Shown here piece by piece: positions 7,474-14,756 of a DNA stretch of 64,000 nt (its first letter is position 1; every line of letters begins with the position of its first letter). A model generated the notes under the pieces. The model was not told the origin of the DNA. It ran no database searches and was given only the letters and a program-made list of their open reading frames with translations. Origin of the DNA: UBA2784 sp964494625 (GTDB lineage: Bacteria > Pseudomonadota > Alphaproteobacteria > Micropepsales > Micropepsaceae); assembly GCA_964494625.1 (NCBI GenBank), contig CAZBRT010000002.1:558001-622000 (forward strand), given 5' to 3'. The translations under genes were made by a program, and so were the position numbers.

Positions 7474-8666
7474 AGCACATCTCCGCCAGGCACGATGCCG
7501 TAGCCGGTCGCCATGCGCTTTTCATTCAGGGTCAGGAAATTTGCGGCATTGATGCGTTGCCACAGGGCTTCGCGCTCGCCTGCAAGGGCATCAATGGCAT
7601 CCACATCCGGCCTCAGGATGATGCGCACGCCTGCCCATCGGGAAATGAAGCGGGCAATGTCTTCGGCCATGCGGCCAGCCATCGGCAGCACGGTCTGGCG
7701 CCAGAAGGCCATGTTTGCCTGGGCGTAATTCGCATAGGTCGCATCGCCCGGAATACCCAGAAGCATCGGCGGCACACCGATTGCCAGCGCGATCTCGCGC
7801 GCGGCGTGATTGCGACCTTCAAGGAAGTCGAGTTCTTCCGGCGAGAAGCTGAGCTTCTGCCACGAGAGACCGCCTTCCAGCAGCATCGGGCGCCCGGCAT
7901 TGCGCGCGCCCTGGAAGGCGTCGTCGAGTTCTGCCTTGAGGCGCGTGAACTGGTCTTCCGAGAGATGGCGCGCGTGTTCACCCGTGGCATAGGTCAGCGC
8001 GCCGCTGGGCCGCGCCGCATTCTCAAGCAGGGCCTTGTTCCAGGCGGCGCCTTCATTGTGCAGGTCAATGGCGCGTGCGGCGGCTTCCAGCGGGCTCAGG
8101 CCATAGTGGTCATTCAGCGGATGATGGAGTTTCAGATGCAGGATGGTCGGCGGCGCCGACGGGTTGTGCTCGAAACGCACATCCCTTCCATCACAGGAAT
8201 AGACATGCGCCTCCGGCCAGCCATTGGCGCCAGGCACGACGCGCATGCGATCCGGGCGCAGCGCGTAGAGTTCCCGCATGGTGCTGCCTGTACCCACGGC
8301 CTCGAGATAGGCGTTGCCCGCGATGAGCAGATTGGCACACAGCGCCTCCATCAGGCTGCGGCCCGACTCCAGCGGATTGGGATTGGCCAGCACGTCCACA
8401 ACCGTGCTGCCGACGATCTCGCGCTCGCCCTCGAAGGGGGTCAATGGCACGCTGGCAACCGCCTCGGCGATCATGCGCACGGCACGATAGGCGATCGCAT
8501 TTCCCTGATAGGCCTCGCGTGCCAGCGCCGCATAGTCGCGCGGCGACCATTGCGGCCGGCCTTGCCCGAAAAAGGCGATGATGCTGCCTGCGCGGGATTC
8601 CTTTGCCTCCGGCGCGGCGCGTGCAAACGCGCGCGGTGCGAGCCACGCCTTCATCCGTTCGAGCAT
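7470..8666 (-). CDS. GTA g3-like portal protein (HK97 family)
   Basis: 398 residues, the normal HK97-family portal length. Signature segments: YQGNAIAYRAVRMIAEAVAS, VLANPNPLESGRSLMEAL, LLIAGNAYLEA, ILHLKLHHPLNDHYGLSPLE, and IALAIGVPPMLLGIPGD with YANYAQANMAFWRQTVLP near the C-terminus. Forms the dodecameric ring through which the terminase threads DNA into the head. Confidence 0.96.
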   Translation of the reverse strand: MLERMKAWLAPRAFARAAPEAKESRAGSIIAFFGQGRPQWSPRDYAALAREAYQGNAIAYRAVRMIAEAVASVPLTPFEGEREIVGSTVVDVLANPNPLESGRSLMEALCANLLIAGNAYLEAVGTGSTMRELYALRPDRMRVVPGANGWPEAHVYSCDGRDVRFEHNPSAPPTILHLKLHHPLNDHYGLSPLEAAARAIDLHNEGAAWNKALLENAARPSGALTYATGEHARHLSEDQFTRLKAELDDAFQGARNAGRPMLLEGGLSWQKLSFSPEELDFLEGRNHAAREIALAIGVPPMLLGIPGDATYANYAQANMAFWRQTVLPMAGRMAEDIARFISRWAGVRIILRPDVDAIDALAGEREALWQRINAANFLTLNEKRMATGYGIVPGGDVL

Positions 8667-8681
8667 CGTGTCAGCCTGCCG

Positions 8682-10004
8682 TCAGAGTTTGCGCACGCGG
8701 GGGAAACCCGCTTCGCCTTCGAGCAACAATTCGGTCACTGCCCAGACCAGCGCATCCATGCGGTCAGGGCTTTTTCCGCGTTCACCGGGCACGAAAGCGC
8801 ACATCTCGTCCTCCAGTGCTGCAAGCGTTCCCAGATGCAGCACGCGCTTCTGGGCATAGAGTGCGGCAACCGGTTCGGCGCGCACATGCTTGCCGCGTGT
8901 TGCCCGCACCTTGCGGATCGGCAGATGGGCGGCGGTCGCGCGCAAGGTGGCCTCCACCAGATCACCGCCCTGATTGACCTCGGCGACAACCAGATCCGCC
9001 TCATGGGCCGCGAAGACCTGCGCCACGCGCCCGGCCCATTCATGGGGTCGCGCATTCTCGAGCGTTGCATCCGCAAGCACGATGGCATTGCCGTCGGCGG
9101 TCCTGCCCACCACAACAATGCCGCAGGCATCGGCATCGGCGCCTGACGTCACCGGTGGATCGACGCCGATCACGATGCGCTGCAGTTCCGGCCGCGTCCG
9201 CGCGCGGCATTGTTCGAGGAGGGCGTGGGTGAATAGCGCGCCCTTGGCGTCCTCGATCAACTCACCCATCAATTCCTGCCGACCAAGACGCGTACCGCCA
9301 TAGCGGTCCTGCATCCGGGCGACGAATGCCGGTGCGAGGTTTGCTCCATTCATCGCTGTTGTTGAACGCGACATTGCGGTCACGGGATCGGCCATCAAAG
9401 CTTTCAGCGCAGGCACGGGACGCGGCGTCGTGGTGAGGACAAGGCGCGGGTTGGTTCCGCGCCGCAATCCCATCTGCAGCATGTCAAACACCCGGCCTGG
9501 CTCATTCCACTTGGCGAACTCGTCACCCCAGGCCGCATCAAATTGCGGTCCGCGCAAACTGTCGGGGTCAGTCGCGGAAAAAAGCAGCGCCTTTGCCCCG
9601 CACGGCCACTCGACGCGGCGCTTCGACGGCATGTAGCGCGGCCGCCCGGCGGGCGACGCACAGGCAATGATCCCGCTTTCGCCCTCAACCATCACGTCGC
9701 GCGCGTCCGCCAAAGTTTCGCCGATCAGGGCGATGGCGCCTGCGCGACTTTCGCGCACGGCTTCCAAAATCCATTCGGCGCCGGTCCTTGTCTTGCCGCT
9801 GCCGCGGCCACCCAGCACAAGCCAGACTGACCAGTCGCCCGGCGGCTCCAATTGGTCGTCGCGTGCCCAGAAGCGCCAGTCATGGCAGAGGAAGTCCGCC
9901 TCTTCAGGCGAAAGACTGTCAAGGAACGCGCTTCGGCTTTCCCGCGGCAGCAAGGCCATCGAGGCGGCGCTCCAGCGTCGCGCGGATGTCGTGCGGCGCG
10001 TCAT
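8682..10004 (-). CDS. GTA g2-like large terminase (TerL)
   Basis: 440 residues with an N-terminal packaging ATPase and a C-terminal nuclease. Walker A is GGRGSGKT (65-72), Walker B with catalytic Glu is FDAAWGDE (155-162), the coupling motif is in LVLTTTPRP (about 190), and the nuclease Asp is in IVIGVDPP (Asp282). In GTAs this motor packages random host DNA headfuls. The ATG at 10004 makes an 86-base overlap with g1; the ATG at 9959 (MALLPRES) is a plausible alternative that would shorten the overlap to 41 bases. Confidence 0.96.
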   Translation of the reverse strand: MTRRTTSARRWSAASMALLPRESRSAFLDSLSPEEADFLCHDWRFWARDDQLEPPGDWSVWLVLGGRGSGKTRTGAEWILEAVRESRAGAIALIGETLADARDVMVEGESGIIACASPAGRPRYMPSKRRVEWPCGAKALLFSATDPDSLRGPQFDAAWGDEFAKWNEPGRVFDMLQMGLRRGTNPRLVLTTTPRPVPALKALMADPVTAMSRSTTAMNGANLAPAFVARMQDRYGGTRLGRQELMGELIEDAKGALFTHALLEQCRARTRPELQRIVIGVDPPVTSGADADACGIVVVGRTADGNAIVLADATLENARPHEWAGRVAQVFAAHEADLVVAEVNQGGDLVEATLRATAAHLPIRKVRATRGKHVRAEPVAALYAQKRVLHLGTLAALEDEMCAFVPGERGKSPDRMDALVWAVTELLLEGEAGFPRVRKL

Positions 10005-10455
10005 GGGCGGCGACCTTCTTCTGGCGGCTCTCGGTAAACTCGGTCAGGCTCTCAAGCGTCCGGGTGAGCGAAGCCAGCGTGCGCGCATCGCGCTCGTGCT
10101 CGGCAGAGTTTGCGCGTCCGGCGCTTTTGCCGCCCGCGCGCCGCTGCATGCGGTGTTCGATGTCGCTCAATTGCTGTTCCAGCGCTTTCAGGATGCGGTG
10201 GGCCATGTGTCGTGCTTCCTCGCTCTCGTCCTCCTTGAGCCCGCGACGGACCGGGGTGCGGTGCCAGTGATGCTTGCGGGCGAGGCGCTCCAGCGCGAGC
10301 AGGGTGATGCCCCACAGCGCCGCCAGATCCTCCATCCTGCCGTGATGGGCGGCAAAGGCAGCGCCAAGGGCGGCCACATCAGCCGGTGACAGGGGCTTTC
10401 GCCGCTTTGCCGGAGCTTGCGTTCCATGCTTTGGCTCTTCAACCCGCTCTGTCAT
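9919..10455 (-). CDS. GTA g1-like small terminase (TerS)
   Basis: 178 residues from the ATG at 10455 (MTERVEEPKHG); 20 further in-frame codons upstream look non-coding. First gene of the GTA operon. The N-terminal part has a helix-turn-helix-like helical run (SPADVAALGAAFAAHHGRME, then LAALWGITLLALERLARKH), the centre is a probable oligomerising helix with many Gln/Arg, and the C-terminal end overlaps g2. Small terminases in GTAs have lost cos/pac specificity, which gives random packaging; that is family knowledge, not visible here. Confidence 0.8.
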   Translation of the reverse strand: MTERVEEPKHGTQAPAKRRKPLSPADVAALGAAFAAHHGRMEDLAALWGITLLALERLARKHHWHRTPVRRGLKEDESEEARHMAHRILKALEQQLSDIEHRMQRRAGGKSAGRANSAEHERDARTLASLTRTLESLTEFTESRQKKVAAHDAPHDIRATLERRLDGLAAAGKPKRVP

Positions 10456-10513
10456 CGATACCCGCTGGGACCGGCGGCCAATGGCCCAACCGGAAGGCAA
10501 CCGGACGAAAGCC

Positions 10514-10545
10514 AAAAAGGCGGTCCGGGTTTTCCCCGTCCGCCT
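10514..10545 (-). terminator. Terminator-like hairpin with T-run in the leader of the GTA operon
   Basis: Read on the minus strand: AGGCGG arm (10545-10540), inner CG and GGG/CCC pairs around a four-A loop, CCGCCT arm (10523-10518), then five T (10518-10514). The stem has two internal mismatches. It lies about 60 bases upstream of the g1 start, and no minus-strand gene precedes it in the window, so it may be an attenuator in the GTA leader or a barrier against stray transcription into the cluster. Confidence 0.55.
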
Positions 10546-10696
10546 CGTGACCTTCTGCCTGCATCACCTGGTCTTCTCCGCACCCGCCATCCGGGCACAC
10601 GAAACCAGATGAAGCTGCAGATAGGCGCGAGCGCGCGCTGTTCAAGGTTGAAGACGCATCTTTTTTCGTGTCCGCAGCGGGGATAAGGTCTGCGGC

Positions 10697-12226
10697 ATGA
10701 CAAAGATCCGCAACATCCTCTTCATCACCGTCGATCAATGGCGCGGCGAATGCCTCTCGTTGCGCGGACACGCCCATGTGCGCACGCCGCATCTTGATGC
10801 ACTGGCGCGCGACGGGGTTGCCTTCATCAATCATTTTGCGAATGCGGCGCCTTGTGCGCCCTCGCGCGCATCAATCCACACCGGACTCTACCTGCACAAT
10901 CACCGTGTGGCGATGAACGGCACGCCGCTTGACGTTCGCCATACCAATTGGGCGCTCGAGATGCGCAAGGCGGGCTATCGCCCAGCCCTTATCGGCTACA
11001 CCGACCAGACACCGGACCCGCGCGGGCTTTCGCGTACCGATCCACGCCTTTTTACCTATGAAGGCGTGTTGCCGGGGCTCGATGAGATCGCCTTTGCCGG
11101 CATGGAAAAAACGGGGCCATGGCAGGCCGACCTTCTGGCCAAGGGCTATCCGGCCAATGTGAAGCGCGAGATGGAGTTGCTCTCGTTGCGTGCGCCGGGG
11201 CCGGATTGGGAGGATGGCGCAGCCGCGCCGCGCCCCTGGCTCATCCGCAGCGAAGATGGTGACACCGCATTCCTGGTTGATCGGGCAAAGGAGTTCATCG
11301 CGTCACAGGCGCCGTCGCGCGACGGGCCGGGCTTTGTGCTGCATCTGTCGATCCTGAAGCCTCATCCGCCCTTTGTTGCCAGCGAACCGTGGAACACGCG
11401 CCATGATCCCGCGAAAGTTGACGGCTTTGTGCGGGCGCCAACGCGCGAAGATGAAGGCGCGATGCATCCGTGGCTTTCCTATCAGGTTTCCAACGCGCTC
11501 TATCATGCGCCAGAAAGCGGGAAGCGCCTGCGCCGCCTCAAGGCCGTCTATTACGGCCTGATGGAGGAGACAGACCACTATCTCGGCATGCTGTTTGCGC
11601 ATCTGAAGCGCGAGGGAATGTGGGATGACACCGCCATCATCGTCACCAGCGATCATGGTGAGCAGATGGGCGACAGACATCTGCTGGGCAAATGCGGCTG
11701 GTTTGACGAGAGCTTCCATGTGCCGCTCATCATCCGTGATCCGCGCGCCGGAAACTCGGCACGCGGGCGCATGGTTGAGGCGTTCACGGAGAATGTGGAC
11801 ATCATGCCCACGCTCCTGTCGCTGCTCGGGCTCGGCGTGCCGCGCGCCTGCAACGGGCGCGACCTCTCACCCTTTCTGTCAGGTGATACGCCACGCGGCT
11901 GGCGTGATCACGCCTATTGGGAGTATGACTTCCGCGATGCGGGCAGCGATCATGTAGAGAAAGCGCTCGGCATCGCCTATGACGCGTGCCATCTTGCCGT
12001 CCTGCGCGGCCGGGATTTCAAGTATGTGCATTTCCCTTCACTGGCGCCGCTCTACTTTGACCGCACCAGCGACCCGGAAGAGCGCATCAATCGCGCGGAT
12101 GATCCTGCCTATGGTCCGCGCGTGATGGCGGCGATGCGGGCGCTTCTCTCACACCGCATGATGCACGAGGACGCGACGCTTACCCATATGCGTTCGTCGC
12201 CCTTGGGGCTGATGGAGCGGGCCTGA
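10697..12226 (+). CDS. Sulfatase-family hydrolase, phosphonate monoester hydrolase-like
   Basis: 509 residues, alkaline phosphatase superfamily. Metal-site Asp in ITVDQWRGE (Asp13); the nucleophile motif is C-A-P-S-R (Cys53-Arg57), in the position where an anaerobic or FGE-type enzyme turns Cys into formylglycine; a later metal site is TSDHGEQMGD. The context QWRG...TPHLDALARDGVAF and TGLYLHNHR resembles the rhizobial arylsulfatase/phosphonate monoesterase group more than classic arylsulfatases. No signal peptide, so probably cytoplasmic. Start at ATG 10697, with AAGG a few bases upstream. Substrate cannot be read from sequence. Confidence 0.85.
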   Translation: MTKIRNILFITVDQWRGECLSLRGHAHVRTPHLDALARDGVAFINHFANAAPCAPSRASIHTGLYLHNHRVAMNGTPLDVRHTNWALEMRKAGYRPALIGYTDQTPDPRGLSRTDPRLFTYEGVLPGLDEIAFAGMEKTGPWQADLLAKGYPANVKREMELLSLRAPGPDWEDGAAAPRPWLIRSEDGDTAFLVDRAKEFIASQAPSRDGPGFVLHLSILKPHPPFVASEPWNTRHDPAKVDGFVRAPTREDEGAMHPWLSYQVSNALYHAPESGKRLRRLKAVYYGLMEETDHYLGMLFAHLKREGMWDDTAIIVTSDHGEQMGDRHLLGKCGWFDESFHVPLIIRDPRAGNSARGRMVEAFTENVDIMPTLLSLLGLGVPRACNGRDLSPFLSGDTPRGWRDHAYWEYDFRDAGSDHVEKALGIAYDACHLAVLRGRDFKYVHFPSLAPLYFDRTSDPEERINRADDPAYGPRVMAAMRALLSHRMMHEDATLTHMRSSPLGLMERA

Positions 12227-12243
12227 GCCCGTGCCGATACCGC

Positions 12244-12276
12244 CATTATACCCAAATCAGAAAATTGGGTATAATG
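12244..12276. promoter_or_regulatory. Palindrome 1 upstream of the nucleotidyltransferase-fold gene (possible operator)
   Basis: Perfect 12-base arms CATTATACCCAA (12244-12255) and TTGGGTATAATG (12265-12276), 9-base spacer. Each arm contains a TATAAT-like box on one strand. The same 11-base core recurs in a second palindrome 58 bases downstream. A dimeric regulator binding site is the simplest reading. Confidence 0.65.
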
Positions 12277-12279
12277 ACC

Positions 12280-12307
12280 TTGACGGGCTTGCCAGCACCG
12301 CTATTAT
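12280..12307 (+). promoter_or_regulatory. Candidate promoter of the nucleotidyltransferase-fold gene
   Basis: A TTGACG box at 12280-12285 and a TATTAT box at 12302-12307 are 16 bases apart, close to the sigma-70 consensus. The -10 box overlaps the left arm of palindrome 2, so a bound repressor would block initiation. Predicted start near 12314 would leave a leader of only about 23 bases before the ATG at 12337. Confidence 0.4.
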
Positions 12308-12334
12308 ACCCAAGATGCTTGCTTTGGGTATAAT
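12303..12334. promoter_or_regulatory. Palindrome 2, overlapping promoter and start of the nucleotidyltransferase-fold gene
   Basis: Perfect 11-base arms ATTATACCCAA (12303-12313) and TTGGGTATAAT (12324-12334), 10-base spacer, identical in core to palindrome 1. The right arm ends 2 bases before the ATG at 12337, so binding here would cover the promoter and translation start. Confidence 0.65.
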
Positions 12335-12336
12335 TG

Positions 12337-13422
12337 ATGAACGCCTCGCTCAGCCATGCGCACCAGATCATGTTCGCAGACCTCCTCCAGAAATGCCTGG
12401 ATGCGGAGTTTGATGAGGCGTTCCCTGAGAATGGCTCCTTTGCCAAGGTCAAGTCGGCCAACGGTCAGCAATTCTGGTACTATAAAGGCTATCGCAGCGG
12501 TGAGCATGTTTCCGGCGAAAAGCGATTTGCAAAATATGCAGGGCCGGTTGCTGACCCTGCCGTGACATCCCGCGTTGAGCGCTTCCGGCAAATCAAAGCC
12601 AGCTTCAAGGAACGCCGTGCGCTGGTATCGGCGCTCCATGCGGCAGGACTTCCCTCGCCGACGTCTTTGGTCGGCGACATTGTGGAGTCACTTTGGCGGG
12701 CTGGATTGTTCCGCTTGCAGGGAGTCCTTGTCGGTACAACTGCATTCCAGACCTATGCCGGATTGCTGGGCTTGCGCCTTCCCCATGCGGTGCTGATGAC
12801 CGGCGATGTTGATTTTGCCCAGTTCCACTCGATATCCGTATCAGTTGAAGACTCTGTCCCGTCCATTCTTGACGCGCTGCGCCAAGCCGACCAGACGTTT
12901 CGGGAGCTCCCCAGCCTCGACAGCCCCGTGAAATCGTGGCGCTATGGCAATCGCACCGGATTCAAAGTCGAGTTTCTTACCCCCAACCGCGGCAAGGATT
13001 CCTATGCGGATAGCCCTGCGGCGATGCCCGCGCTCGGCGGTGCGCATGCCCTTCCATTGCGATACCTGGACTTCCTGATCCATCAACCGGTGCGTTCGGT
13101 GTTGCTGCACAAAGGCGGCATTGCTGTCCTTGTTCCGGCACCCGAGCGATACGCCGTCCACAAACTCATGGTGTCAGAACTGCGGCGTGCCGGACCTGAC
13201 CGGGGCAACAAGCCCGAGAACGACATCTCGCAGGCCCTCACGCTGATCCATGCGTTGTCAGTCAACTCACGCAAAGTCGATTTGGGGGCAGCATTCATTG
13301 AAGCCGGGAATCGCGGTTCGAAATGGCGAAGCACGCTTGCTGCCGCCAGAAAGCGGATTTCTGCGCAGGACCGGGCTTTGATCGACGATGCCTGCAAGCT
13401 CGCGCGGTCTGCCAAAGGCTGA
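12337..13422 (+). CDS. GSU2403-family nucleotidyltransferase-fold protein
   Basis: 361 residues. The N-terminal 125 residues include GSFAKVKSANGQQFWYYKG and RFAKYAGP, followed by GLFRLQGVLVGTTAFQTYAG and MTGDVDFAQ, the pattern of the NTP_transf_8/GSU2403 group. A pol-beta-type active site is visible: GTT (133-135), D157-x-D159, and an acidic third position E212 in FKVEFLTP. Such folds occur in toxins (AbiEii, MNT) and in house-keeping enzymes; no antitoxin-like partner is adjacent. The gene stands alone between a sulfatase-like gene and a convergent binding-protein gene, and its promoter is covered by two palindromes. A TTG at 12334 or ATG at 12370 are alternative starts; no good ribosome site is seen for any. 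Function unknown. Confidence 0.75.
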   Translation: MNASLSHAHQIMFADLLQKCLDAEFDEAFPENGSFAKVKSANGQQFWYYKGYRSGEHVSGEKRFAKYAGPVADPAVTSRVERFRQIKASFKERRALVSALHAAGLPSPTSLVGDIVESLWRAGLFRLQGVLVGTTAFQTYAGLLGLRLPHAVLMTGDVDFAQFHSISVSVEDSVPSILDALRQADQTFRELPSLDSPVKSWRYGNRTGFKVEFLTPNRGKDSYADSPAAMPALGGAHALPLRYLDFLIHQPVRSVLLHKGGIAVLVPAPERYAVHKLMVSELRRAGPDRGNKPENDISQALTLIHALSVNSRKVDLGAAFIEAGNRGSKWRSTLAAARKRISAQDRALIDDACKLARSAKG

Positions 13423-13455
13423 ACCGGATACGCACATCAACACATTGCCGGTTCA
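13420..13455. repeat. Inverted repeat spanning two convergent stop codons
   Basis: TGAACCGG (13420-13427) and CCGGTTCA (13448-13455), perfect 8-base arms 20 bases apart. Each arm contains the TGA stop of one of the two facing genes. There is no T-run, so a weak shared terminator or coincidence are both possible. Confidence 0.35.
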
Positions 13456-14640
13456 CTCCGCGATTACAACCGGGGCGATGGTCACCCAGCGTCCGTCCTT
13501 CACGCGCGCGAGGAAGCCGCCGCGCACGCCCAGATGATCATTGGCTGAGTAGTCGAGCGGCGCATGACCGAGTGCGCCCTCGGTCCACAGCGGCAGACCC
13601 TCCAGCGCTTCGGCAAATCTTTCGCGCGTGAGGTCGTGGCCGGTTGCCTGCAAAGCCGCGATGAAGAGATTGGCAAGGTCGTAGCCTGCCAGCGCTTCCA
13701 CACCGGCACGCGTGCCAAACCGCTCTTCATAGCGGCCGATCCAGCTGCGGATCGCACCGTCGGGATCGTCGGGATAGGGCATCGCCACCTGCCCCATCGC
13801 ATAGAGGCCATCCGTCAGCCCCTTGGGTTCTGCGGCAAGACTGGGCTGATAGATCGCCTGACTGCCCAGGAACACAGGCGACCACTCAAGGTCCTGTGCG
13901 GCGCTCAACACGGTCAGTGCTGCTTCAGCGATCGTACCCAGGATCACGAGATCGCATTGACTCTCCTTCAGAAGTGCCACTTGCGCACTGGCGTCGGCAT
14001 CGGCGCGGGCGAGACTTTCAGTCGCCAAAAATTCCAGCCCGTGCGCTTTCAAGCCTTCGACCGTTCCCTCGCGCAGGGCCGTTCCGAAATCATCACTCTG
14101 GAAGATGCCGCAGATGCGGTTGAAGCTGCGCTCCTTCAGAAGCTCTCTCAGGCCTGCGCGCATCATCGGCCCGTAAGGCGCAAGGGCTGCAAATTTCAAA
14201 GGATGGAATGGCTCATAGGCCGAAGGGGCCGCTGTCAGCGGGAAAAGATGCAGCGTGCCGGACTCGATGACACGCTCAATGGTTGCCTCGACCGTCGGCG
14301 TGCCCAAGGGCGCCAGGACGGCGAATACGTGATCGCGGCTGATGAGCTTCTGCACGGCGCTGATGGCGCGGCGGGGATCATAGCCATTGTCCTCCACCAC
14401 AAGGCGCAGCATGCGCCCGTTGATGCCGCCTGCGGCATTTGCCTCGGCAAAGGCCATCTCGATGCCGTTGCGCACCGCGATGCCCCAGCCGGAGACCGGC
14501 CCGGTCAGGTCGACATGCGTGCCGACGATGATCTCGCTGTCGCTCACCCCCTCACTCACACCGCCTTCGCCGCAGGATGCGGTCATGAGCGCAAGGGTGA
14601 GGGCCGTTGCAGCGGCAAGAGGGTGCGGCAGGCGGCGCAT
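13453..14640 (-). CDS. ABC-transporter type periplasmic substrate-binding lipoprotein (Peripla_BP_6)
   Basis: 395 residues from the ATG at 14640; an upstream ATG (14685) would hide the signal peptide. N-terminal signal with lipobox-like end MTASC (Cys23). The binding fold follows the branched-chain amino-acid binding protein family: DSEIIVGTHVDLTGPVSGWG, then AFAEANAAGGINGRMLRLVV and a late FLGSQAIYQPS. Substrate may be an amino acid, amide or organic anion. No permease or ATPase gene is adjacent, so it is an orphan binding protein here, possibly a sensor partner. Convergent with the nucleotidyltransferase-fold gene. Confidence 0.85.
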   Translation of the reverse strand: MRRLPHPLAAATALTLALMTASCGEGGVSEGVSDSEIIVGTHVDLTGPVSGWGIAVRNGIEMAFAEANAAGGINGRMLRLVVEDNGYDPRRAISAVQKLISRDHVFAVLAPLGTPTVEATIERVIESGTLHLFPLTAAPSAYEPFHPLKFAALAPYGPMMRAGLRELLKERSFNRICGIFQSDDFGTALREGTVEGLKAHGLEFLATESLARADADASAQVALLKESQCDLVILGTIAEAALTVLSAAQDLEWSPVFLGSQAIYQPSLAAEPKGLTDGLYAMGQVAMPYPDDPDGAIRSWIGRYEERFGTRAGVEALAGYDLANLFIAALQATGHDLTRERFAEALEGLPLWTEGALGHAPLDYSANDHLGVRGGFLARVKDGRWVTIAPVVIAE

Positions 14641-14756
14641 TGCGTGGGATGTTCCGGAAGCTAGAATGGCATCGCGGCCGGACATGTCCCGGCGCTCTCA
14701 CCCGCTTTCTTAGACGAGCAAACCGTGCCGCGTCATCATCCGAATTTCATCCTGCC

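Noticed and set aside
1..10455. Cluster as an ordinary prophage
   Set aside because: Gene order and content follow RcGTA closely, and no integrase, repressor, replication or attachment site is present in the window. The far end lies outside, so this is a strong but not absolute judgement.
10439..10834. Minus-strand reading frame across the GTA leader and the start of the sulfatase gene
   Set aside because: It overlaps g1 and the sulfatase start, has no family pattern and contains the terminator-like hairpin; it is likely a shadow in GC-rich DNA.
12231..12413. Small frame across the palindromes as an antitoxin gene
   Set aside because: It runs through both palindromes and overlaps the nucleotidyltransferase start; there is no helix-turn-helix or charge pattern of an antitoxin.
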